This document shows positions 1-8,504 of a stretch of 41,127 bases of DNA, piece by piece. Location: the NCBI GenBank assembly GCA_000827495.1, contig KN817562.1:2667-43793 (forward strand), written 5' to 3'. The notes beneath the pieces are model-generated. The model was not told the DNA's origin, ran no database searches, and saw only the letters and a list, made by a program, of their open reading frames with translations. The position numbers were made by a program, and so were the translations under genes. How positions within the stretch are numbered: the first letter of the stretch is position 1; the number at the start of each line of letters is the position of its first letter. Source of the stretch: Hypholoma sublateritium FD-334 SS-4 (lineage: Eukaryota; Basidiomycota; Agaricomycetes; Agaricales; Strophariaceae).

Positions 1-1626
1 ATGCGTCGCCGGACGTCGTCCGATGCGAGGGCGAGCGAGGCGAGGGCTGTGAGGGCGCCCTGCGACGCGGAAATAATTTAGATGGAATATTAAAAGCGTG
101 AAGAGATCAGAAAGTGCACCTCACGCAGAGCCTGCGTCACGCCCGCTTCTGCCTCTTCCCACTCCGGCGGAGCCGGCTCCGTCGGCCCTAGTGCAAGGAT
201 AAGCACCCCAAGGCCGTCGAGACAGCCGCGATCGAGTGCGCCGTTGCACAGCTGCAGGTCATCAGCGACCAGATAATCTATAATACCGTTAGACCATTAT
301 CGATAAATATATGCGAAAGACCCACGTAGCACGAAGCACGCACGCATGCGCACAAGCGGGCTCTCCGCCGGCGCGCCGGAGAGCATGCGATTGACGACGT
401 TGAGCACCGTGCGCACGCCTGTCTCCTCGAGCGTGGGCGGTGGGGCGTGGGCTGAGCCGCCGCCGGCGACGTGCGCGTGGACGAGGCTGTGGATAGTCGG
501 CATATGGGCATGGGGGTACGACGTGCTCGCGGAGTGCGAATGCGAATGTCGGGGGTGCGGGTGAGACGAGGGCGGCGGACGGGGTGGGAGAGAACGTAGA
601 GTGTGGGTTATGCTACGCATCGAAAATGTAAATATATGCGCGAAATTTACTGAATTAATGGACGTACCATAGGCAGGCTGCGACCTGGACCTCGGCGGAG
701 CGGCTTTTAGCCAAGGTAATGATTGTTTCTAGTGGAAGGGTGTCTGTAGGTTGTCAGAATAAGATCGAAGAACATTTCGGGGGTACGCACCACTTTGGCC
801 CAGGTATCCCGCAACGGTGGGATTTTCCTGAGCGAGCGCAGCAAGCGCATATAGTACCGCCTCGTCCATCTACGACCACGATTAGGAGCAGAACAGTAAG
901 ATAGCAAATCACACACCTTGTAATTCTTCCCTGGCGCATCCAACAAGGCGACCAGCCACCTGGCGACAACAGGTACGACAGGTGTCGCCGCCGCGGCCGT
1001 CTTTTCCCACCCACGCCTGCTGCGAGTCGTCTGCTCCGGACTCGCGGGGGACGGCGTCCAGTTCGTAACGGCAGTTCGCTGAGCAGGTGTACGCAGCAGC
1101 GTTCCCAGGAGCTGTGCGATGGCGGTCGCGGCCGCGGACGGGGTCGCCAGCAACGGGAGGTATATGTCGAGCGCCTCGGGCGCGCAGAGGCCATCGCAGG
1201 TGGCTGCCGCAGCCGCGAGGAGCTCGCGGGCGGGTGTCCGCGCTAGTCCCCAGAGGGCGGGGCCAACAGCGTCGGCGGTGCTGGCTGCGACGACGCGGAG
1301 GGCGCGGGCGACGGCGGCGCGTGTGTGGGGCTCACAGTGGGCGGCGAGGGCGAAGAGCAGGGCGCGGGGTGCATGTGCGACAAGCAGGGCGTGGAGAGCA
1401 GCGTCGGCGCCGAGAGCGAGGGAGGCGACGACGTGGGCGGCCTCTGCGGCGAGGGCGGGGTCACGGAGGGCGTCGATGAGGCTGGGCGCGGTTAGGCGGG
1501 CGCGGCCGGAAAAGGCGGGACGTACGCGGCGAGGAGGACGGGGTCCTGTGCCAGGGCTGCCTTCGTCTTGGGGTTGCCAATGGCGGCGTTCTTGACGGCC
1601 TTGAGCCGCCCGACGCTGATCGTCAT
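1..1626 (-). CDS. ARMC8/Vid28 (GID5)-like armadillo-repeat protein, partial at the window edge
   Basis: Probable scaffold subunit of the GID/CTLH E3 ubiquitin ligase, which in yeast degrades gluconeogenic enzymes. Visible exons on the minus strand are 1626-1526, 1481-917, 869-791, 743-668, 612-326, 277-120 and 59-1. All introns are GT-AG (44-60 nt) and phases agree throughout, giving about 441 residues before the edge cuts the gene. The N-terminus carries LKAVKNAAIGNPKTKA, which resembles the start of ARMC8 (MKNAVIGNNKQKA). Later landmarks are ALAALAQENP, a KSRSAEVQVAACL helix and ALTALASLALASDDVRR, all armadillo-like. Exon 5 holds a His/Pro/Ser-rich insert. The start at 1626 is uncertain: the decayed copy at 8505-10995 suggests an ancestral start a few codons upstream in a frame this copy no longer keeps. 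Family assignment is from recalled motifs. The C-terminus lies outside the window. Confidence 0.8.
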
Positions 1627-1904
1627 CGTCGTCGACCAGCAAGACCCTGTGGGAACATTGCGGCCCGCCATCAATCCATGCCAACTTCTATTCTTGGCGC
1701 ATCCCATGGCAATTCGCCTTAGTTCGCCTTATCTCGCCTTGGAGCCAGTCAAGGTCCCGAAAATCCCCCGATAACAATTACCAAGTGTCAAGTTTAAACG
1801 CAGCGAACTCGTCATTTCAAATGTTCACGGAAACGTTCGACAATCGCAGACTCTCCCCGTAAGCTCGCAGAACATAATAGATCATCTTATCAGGTACCTC
1901 TCTC
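1627..1904. other. Upstream region of the ARMC8-like gene
   Basis: No gene seen. It contains three close copies of a TTCGCCTTA/CTCGCCTTG-type motif at about 1712-1741. It lies between the minus-strand ARMC8 start and the plus-strand DUF6534-like remnant, so it may once have served both promoters. Confidence 0.3.
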
Positions 1905-2995
1905 TGCTGTGTGTGCCTCTTTCTCTCCTACACACGCCTTGCGTTTCCCGGGGCCCGGAAGTACCGATGACAACAATAATCACGGTATCTGGTGCCCTCG
2001 ATATCGGCGGCGGGGTTTCTGTATTCCTGTTCCGAGGCGTCATGATCCTGAAAATGCACATATACTCGTAGCACGTCGCCTAGGACCGGCGCTACTTCAA
2101 GTTGCTCGTGCGTGGATTCTTCATTACGTGTACGGCTACTAACGGCTCCCCACCCCGCATTGGTGCCCAATTTTCATAATCAATATCTAACAACCCACGC
2201 GTGCAGCTCTTCTTCTGCCACATACTACCCACCATCTTCCCGCCACCCTTCCGCCTTGTCGCGCCGTCGCACGCATGCACGCATGAGTCCTCGGGCAGCT
2301 CGCAATCGCGGCGGCGACGGTTGGCTTCCTGCTCACGGCGCGCGGATAGCTCGTGGTCGACCGCCTCATTGCGTTTACGCTGCGCACGGAGATCCTCACG
2401 ATGTGCGCCGCGCCACCTATTAAATCGCTCCCAGATGACTGGATTACCACGTCCTGCGGCGTCGTGGCGCTCACTGCGATCATCAATGTACGCTGCATCT
2501 CCTCCCTCCCACGCACTGACACGTTTACAGTACGAAATTATTCCGTACAACCGTGCGCTTCCCACCGCCCGCGCTCTCTCCCCTCCCTGGCTGATATACC
2601 GATAGTGATATTCCTCGCGGTGTACAGCTCCCTCTCCAATCTCACGCACCCTCCGCTCTTCCCATTCCCGCCGTGATAACCACCACCCACTCAGTGTACA
2701 CCAGCTCCCTCATACCCCGCATACGCCCCCTCCCCCTTCCACACTTCTCGCATTAATCCCCCCAGGTGCACCTCCCGCGCATCCCCGCGCGACCCCACGC
2801 ACTATGTTCACGTCCTGAACCACGCCGGACGCTTCATGGGCCGCACGCAGGCGCTCGGCGGCGAGACGAAGCCGACGACGCATTTACACGCGAACAACTC
2901 GAGAGAGGGGGCTCAGCGGGCGAGGACGCCGATTTTGCGGGTGGAAAGTGCTGGAGATGTGGCGCGCGACGCCAGCTGGGGAATCCAGTTCGCAC
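1905..2995 (+). pseudogene. Decayed DUF6534-like multi-pass membrane protein gene
   Basis: A mushroom-type seven-helix membrane protein of the DUF6534 kind appears to lie here in pieces. The clearest stretch is at 2340-2420: RRADS followed, after a one-base frame change near 2350, by VVDRLIAFTLRTEILTMCA. This matches the family pattern in which a (T/A)DS motif leads into a helix of the type INRLIxYTxxTGxLT. Upstream, GALDIGGGVSVFLF (about 1988-2030), HDPENAHILVA (about 2041-2075) and a TNGSPP stretch (about 2139) resemble the first helix, the loop before helix 2 and the TNYGNP motif. Downstream, DIPIVIFLAVYSSLSNL (about 2593-2642) and LNHAGRFMGRTQ (about 2815-2850) resemble the last helix and its C-terminal LNAR motif. 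Stops and frame changes separate the pieces, so no single reading frame survives. The function of the family is unknown. Identification is from pattern memory, not a search. Confidence 0.5.
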
Positions 2996-3740
2996 GGAGG
3001 GAAAAATGTATTTATGTACCTATTGATATAAACCTGCAGTTGATTTATACGACCCTACTTTTTCGTAGCCGCGCCGAGTACCATATCAAGATGGCGTTCA
3101 ACGTACCGGATACCGACCGCATCCGCCAAAGACTTTCACTGGGCGAGATTTCTTAGAGTTGGACAGTATGTGACTTTGGCGTAGCAAGGACTGATGCGGA
3201 TGCACATTTTAGGGTGCGATTAGAAGTGACTCCTATGCGGAGAGTTCCGGCCGGAGGCAACGAAGCCAGGAGAGGATACGCGCGGGTTTTTTGGAATTGT
3301 CGAACAGATGAAGACGACCGTGGAAAGGTTAGGAATAGAACATATAGATTGGTTTTTACTTAGTCATAGAGAAATATGTGATACTTACGGTCTCGGTCGT
3401 CTCGAGCTGTAATGTATGGTCCAACCGAGTTGATAGAATTCATTACCACGTGAACGAGCGCAGTGTAATTCCTATGTTCCTGAATAATTAACAAGGTGAT
3501 TTCTTACTCAGGTCAAATCCCTGAGCATGTGCGCACAGAATTAAGAAAGATAAAACAACTTTGTATTTAAATCTGGCCAATTTGCGTGCGCTCCGTGTGG
3601 CCAGGAGCAACACAGCGTTGCGTATATCTCGACCATGTTCTAAATCTTGCGCGTTCTTTGCCGACCTCGACTAGAGCAGAACGCCTTCATTCACCTCCCG
3701 CCACTCATCCGCCACCCCTCTTGGGTACCACCTTGTGCAC
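2996..3740. other. Non-coding region between two gene remnants
   Basis: AT-richer sequence with no convincing reading frame on either strand and no RNA gene that I recognise. Confidence 0.4.
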
Positions 3741-4320
3741 GCCATCCTTACCTGATGGAACTCCCAGCCCCGCGACAACACTCACGAATCTATGCGACGA
3801 GTCGCACCGCTCTGGTCGGCTCTGTAGGCCCGGCCGGCCCGGCGGGCCGCGGCGCACGCGGAGTACTTAAGCTCGCCCAGGCGAAGGGCGCCCACGGGCA
3901 TGGCCAGTGCCGGCGTGCTTCGCGGGCTGTGGCACATTCTCGAGTGGAGAGCGAAGGGTCTTACGCCCATCTATAGCCCCGAATGAGTGTTTCCGACTGG
4001 TGAGGTAACCTGGGGGCGAGGCAGCGCACATATGCCCGTCAGCTGGAGCCGCCGATGCTGCGTAGTTCTTCTAGAACTTTGTGGACATCTTCATTGCGCT
4101 GCCGGCGAGCAAGGCGTTACTTAGGATGCTAAAATTGATGTCGAAGCACGGGTTCGCTATGTCGGTGGATTTGGGGCGGGCCTGTACGATACTGCACGAT
4201 TGTGAGGCATCGCACCCAGACCTTGGAAGACGGGGCGTACGCGGTGGGGGTGTGGAAGGTGCAGGAAAACTGGCGTGTCATTATTTGCTGCGCAGTGGCT
4301 TTAGCATAGACTACAGGTAC
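3741..4320 (+). pseudogene. Decayed protein-coding remnant, family not recognised
   Basis: Protein-like pieces occur in different plus-strand frames, in a consistent order. They are SMRRVAPLWSAL (about 3789-3825), LRGLWHILEWRAKGLTPIY (about 3919-3974, just before a stop), VDIFIALPASKALLRMLKL (about 4081-4138, continuing to about 4200) and GAYAVGVWKVQENWRVI (about 4227-4280). The Trp/Leu-rich composition and the succession of pieces look like an old gene broken by stops and indels, not random open frames. I do not recognise the family. The alternative is chance coding-like sequence in a GC-rich stretch. Confidence 0.4.
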
Positions 4321-5450
4321 CAATGAGCGCGCTTCGCCACTGTTGTATGTATTGTCCTCTACAAAACACTGGTTTCTACGTGCCTGATCGCAGCGATCAG
4401 AATCCAAGGCCGACAGCCGTGGCACTCCTCCTCGGGCATACTGTCAACGAGACCGAGACGTTATTGCTGAGGCGGCCGGCGCTCATCGACATGAGATCGA
4501 CAAACAGCAGGCATCGTGAGAACATAGCGGACCGCCGTCAACGTATACGGCCAGCGCCGAGGCCGTCATGTCGTCATCAGTCACACGACATCGAGATATG
4601 TCCTCCATCCCGCGTCCGTCCTCCTCTTGATTCAACAACACAACAGAGTAAGTCATGGAAATCACGAGAAAGCGGGAAGATATTGCTATGGGGATCTCCG
4701 ATGCAGAGGGGAGTGAATGAACACAAATGCATGGGTAACGGCAAGGTATCGGTGGCGCCGAGCGGGATGCGGTGGCAGCAGTAATCGGGATATCGGCTGC
4801 GCGGATCATAACAGCGCACGTAGTTGGACTATTCAGACTAAATGGCACACGACATTAGCTGAGATTATCCAAGAGCGGGTGTAACTTTGTAAGGCAGGGC
4901 GGACGAGGATAAACATGGAAGACTTTACCGCTATTCTTGCGCATTGTTCAATGTTCTCAAAAAATACATATTCAAGAGTAACCTGTACAAGTTTCACTAA
5001 TATTCCCTCAATATGAATATATGTGTCTTCGCTTGCGCACTCTCTACCACTCCTCACCAGGTACAACCCACCCACCCACCCACCCGTCCCCATCCCCTTC
5101 GCATGCGTATAAGCGGCTGCTACTCATTTCCGCGGCCGTCCACTCCGCCGCAATATGCATTTCTCTATGTCCACGGTACGATAGCTTCTTCCGCATATTG
5201 GAATGCCGCCGTCGCTCTAAGTATGGAAGACGTAATGTTCGTATTTTTAAAAAAGAATCGCATGTAAGAAAAATACTGCCTATAGTTCATTTGGTTAACT
5301 GTCTCTTTTTCCACCAACACAAAGAGATCACAGAAAAAAAAACAGGCTGATATTACAGTCAGTCGTGGAGAGCGGGTTGAGAGCGGGAGGCAATTGATTA
5401 TCTCGGTATCAGTCAAATGACTCACCGGCGCCTAATTAGAGTATTCGTGT
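4321..5450. other. Region without a supported gene
   Basis: Several overlapping open frames of 80-150 codons exist on both strands but none shows a recognisable domain or a consistent splice pattern. A short CCCA microsatellite lies at about 5069-5087. No RNA gene seen. Confidence 0.4.
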
Positions 5451-5631
5451 GTGTACAAATATTCGTTCGAGGGATTCGGGATGATAACCAGAACCAGAAC
5501 TAGTGCTCTGCAATCTCCGCAAGCTAATCTAGTTTCGGAATGTCCTCACGGTGTATTCTCAGCACTTGATTGGTATTTGTGCGGATATCTAGTTTGGCAG
5601 CCAGACGTAATTCCCAGTTCCGATCTCAGGG

Positions 5632-5639
5632 TATATAAT
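5632..5639 (+). promoter_or_regulatory. TATA box (TATATAAT) of the 152-aa gene
   Basis: TATATAAT lies about 64 nt upstream of the ATG at 5703, a normal spacing for a basidiomycete core promoter. A CT-rich stretch follows it. Confidence 0.6.
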
Positions 5640-5702
5640 CCCTTCTCTTATCAGTCTTATCGTCATCTCATCGCGAAAAGGTCCAACGAAACCTCGTACA
5701 CA

Positions 5703-6221
5703 ATGCCAGACGTAACCATTCGAAACGAGACTCCCCACGTCCTCAATATCGCCTTTCGTTTCGTCGCGCCTGCATATTGGACCAATGCGCTCATCGCCAG
5801 AGAATCTTGGACTCCCCACCTCGCATCTGCACTATACACCATCGAAATACGTGTCGACAACGGACGGAACCGCTTCTCCGCCGAGGGCGCTTGGGCCACT
5901 GCGGGGGATATCACAACAGGGTGGCTCGCAGGAGCAGCGGGTGTTGTTAGCATCGTGGGTGGCGGTTTTTTCGGGCGCGGCGCTGCCCTTCCGCTTCTGA
6001 ACCACGCGGTAAGGGGTATGTTGTGGTCTTAACATGTTGCCTGCGGCGGTGCATCTGACGATCTGGAAATAGCAGGCGGACGCTTTGCAAAGGACTCAGA
6101 AGGAATGGTAGTCACGGTTGGCGGTGTGCTGATAGCGCTCGATAACAAGACGTACGCAGTGCGGTATGATGAAGACGCAGGCTATAGCCTGTGTGACGTC
6201 ACAGCCGGCGAGCGTGCGTAG
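5703..6221 (+). CDS. 152-aa protein of unknown function (two exons)
   Basis: Exons are 5703-6015 and 6076-6221, joined over a 60-nt intron with a strong GTATGT donor and TAGCAG acceptor. The spliced frame ends at TAG 6219-6221. Reading through the intron instead gives a truncated protein ending at 6030. The sequence starts MPDVTIRNETPHVLNIAFRF, then has a YTIEIRVDNGRNRFS stretch, a central Gly/Ala-rich hydrophobic segment (about residues 70-103) and a C-terminal beta-rich part with VVTVGGVLIALDNKTYAVRY. The N-terminal half resembles small mushroom proteins of unknown function that I recall having an N-x-ALN-type start and a DNGxNRYS motif. There is no clear signal peptide. The hydrophobic centre could insert in a membrane or be a buried glycine-rich core. 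The frame can be opened upstream to 5451, but the TATA position favours the 5703 start. Confidence 0.75.
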
Positions 6222-7093
6222 GATGTAATGGTGCCGATGCTTCCTGTAGTATGATCCTCGAAAATCTCACACATCACAAAATGTACCAAATACCAAAAGC
6301 GTCGTTGCGGTTTATATATTTGACAAATAATTGATTTCCTCTTGCATTTCTAATTTTATACAACTGTATAGAAGTTCAAACGTGTTTGAATTTTTGCTGC
6401 TTTGGTTAGAGTACGGTACGAACTGGTTTCGTGGCTGAATGGATGACCGTCGACGCATCTCGTATTCGGATAGAATCGTATACTTATGTACATAGCTTCG
6501 ATGCGGCGAGTAAATTCGAGTCTATCTGACCTTAGCGACGTTGGATGTCAGAGCATACCTTAGTATTAATGCACTTTACTACGCCAGATTTGACTGTTAT
6601 TCCAAAGTAAGCTCTACAGCGAAATGAGAGGAAAGATCATCCTACACTGCAGTGCTGTACAACTGAAAGATATGAACCGGAGGCAAGTACAACATGCATG
6701 TAGGCATCGAGAGAACGCTGGGCGCAAAATAATGCATAGAATATTTATTTTTAAGCTGTATTAATTGGGCCCCTCGTGGACGTAATGAATCTCGTTTAGA
6801 TTGGAGTGTGGTGCGTAGTATTCGGGAGGCGGGGGAGAGGTAACCTCGTCAAGAAACGGGTACCTGCCTGGACAATTTGTAGTCTCATATCAACATCTTC
6901 ACCCTACAACATCTTCACTACACACGTCGCCCGCTGTGCACTTGACTTCGTGATCAATAAATGTACAACTTCCCGATTACAAATCCCAAACAATAAAAAT
7001 TAGCAATATGTATCAAAATACCATCGTACCAGAGAGCCATACGCCTCGTCGTACCGCCTAAAATCCATGACAGTCGTTAATTATGCTGTGTTT
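6222..7093. other. Intergenic region
   Basis: AT-rich sequence between two convergent genes, with no coding signal. It presumably contains the 3' ends of both transcripts; AATAAA-like hexamers occur near 6955 and 6993. Confidence 0.4.
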
Positions 7094-8270
7094 CTATATA
7101 TTCGCGTACCTGTCCATCCTAGGCACCCACTGGGCAATGGCTTCTTTTGTAATCTCCTTGATCCAGTCGACGAGACGGGTATCAGGAGGGATAATGTACC
7201 CTGCCCTGAGGTGGGTACGAGAGTACACACTGTAGAAGCGCATATTGGCCACAAGGTTAACAGTATACTGCGTTTCCCATGCATTGCTTTCAATGAACCC
7301 ATCTGGAAGGCCGATATCTGGGAGAATACGCATCGTCCAGCACCGCGCGTCGCCCACGCGCCGGGGGCCATGCGAAAAGACTGCATTGGGCCCGTCGAAA
7401 TCGTCCCTCGTGATTTGATCGACGATCTCCCATCCTCGAGCCTTGTACTTTGCGAGTGGTTTGAGCGTAGTGGTCTCGAAACCTCTAGGTGTGACCTTCA
7501 GGCTGCGGCGGCGGTCCTCGAATGTCGCGCGCGGGAAGAACGAGTATGCCATGTTGTGAGTGATGATATTCATGACGCACGCTGCGTAGCGAGGGGTCGA
7601 TTTTAGACTGCTGTGAGAGCTATACAAAGCGCATGTGGGATGACTTACTTGAATGAAAGCGGAGAACATTGGAGATGGGGTTGGACCTTGATGTGATAAC
7701 CTGCACTTTGCGGTACGGCGCGTGCTTCTCGAAAGTGAGGACCATGACGGCCTCACGATATTCAGGACGTTCGTTGCTTGACACGTTTACCCCCGTGTTC
7801 CCTAGCTCTGAGTCCGTAACTGACAGCGCGCCATCGAGCGTCGGAAATTCTGGCTTATGATGCGGTGCGTACTTGTACCCGATGTGCGCAAGCCAGATGG
7901 CGATTGGCTTCCGCAGCCGATGCTCGACGTAGAGGTCGAGGTCCGCGTCTTCATACACCGTGCGATTGAAGAATTGCAACGCGGTGGAGCCGGAGATCAG
8001 CATGCCCGTGTTGAACTGCAGGCAGCGGAACTCGAGGATCTCAGCTGTGGAAAAGTATCGTCCAAGGAGGGCACCGAGCTGGAACTTGCGCCGGATGTAG
8101 GCGGCGACGGTCTGGTGCACCGCGCTGCATGTTCTAGCGTACTTGTACAGTTCCGCGGGGGAGAGGTGGTCGAGGATCGCGTCGTCCGTCGTTGACGGTC
8201 TGCACGGAGAGTGGTCAGATGTTGGGGACGGTGATTGATTATTAGGAAGTTACAGGGCGAATATATCCAT
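7094..8270 (-). CDS. F-box / nucleotidyltransferase-like protein (351 aa)
   Basis: Exons on the minus strand are 8270-8254 (17 nt), 8199-7649 and 7581-7094. Introns of 54 and 67 nt are GT-AG and the total is 1056 nt in frame. The short first exon gives MDIFA and joins to LPSTTDDAILDHLSPAELYK, an F-box-like N-terminus of the type that docks to Skp1. Next comes LISGSTALQFFNRTVYEDAD followed by LDLYV. The G-S-(x)n-DxD-like arrangement resembles the active-site layout of nucleotidyltransferase-fold proteins. The C-terminal half holds CVMNIITHNMAYSFFPRATF. This family is widely expanded in mushroom genomes, with no function known to me. Whether it is catalytic cannot be told from sequence alone. 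It sits between the two inverted ARMC8 copies and could have moved with them. Confidence 0.75.
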
Positions 8271-8504
8271 CCTTCGGTGTTAGGCAATGCAGGCGCGTGT
8301 TGATAGAATGTGATCAAGAACTGGCTAGCTGAGATGGTTTGCCTTTACAACACTCGGCGATACCCGCCACGCCGAAGTTCCGAATCTCGTAACCAACATT
8401 TTCGTCTCCCTGGTCTATCAAAATACAATAATCCTTATATTGGATTCGGTGTCACCGTATCTCTCTGTAGAGTCTAAACACCCTCTGGTGATCTGAATGG
8501 AGCG
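8271..8504. other. Upstream region of the F-box-like gene
   Basis: Short AT-rich interval separating the minus-strand F-box-like gene from the plus-strand ARMC8 remnant. No gene seen. Confidence 0.35.

Noticed and set aside
1087..1595. Long plus-strand frames opposite the ARMC8-like exon
   Set aside because: Arg/Ala/Gly-rich antisense shadows of a GC-rich coding exon.
707..1684. A single uninterrupted 325-codon minus-strand frame taken as one exon
   Set aside because: Its ends run through introns. The conserved N-terminus LKAVKN lies in another frame, and the C-terminal part after NYK has no armadillo character.
2092..2649. A 185-codon minus-strand frame
   Set aside because: Arg/Glu-rich antisense shadow; the DUF6534-like pieces on the plus strand explain the region better.
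5069..5087. CCCA microsatellite as a telomere-like repeat
   Set aside because: Too short and not a TTAGGG-type unit.
5451..6032. A 193-aa single-exon version of the 5703 gene
   Set aside because: It would start upstream of the TATA box and read through a strong intron, losing the C-terminal strand-rich part.
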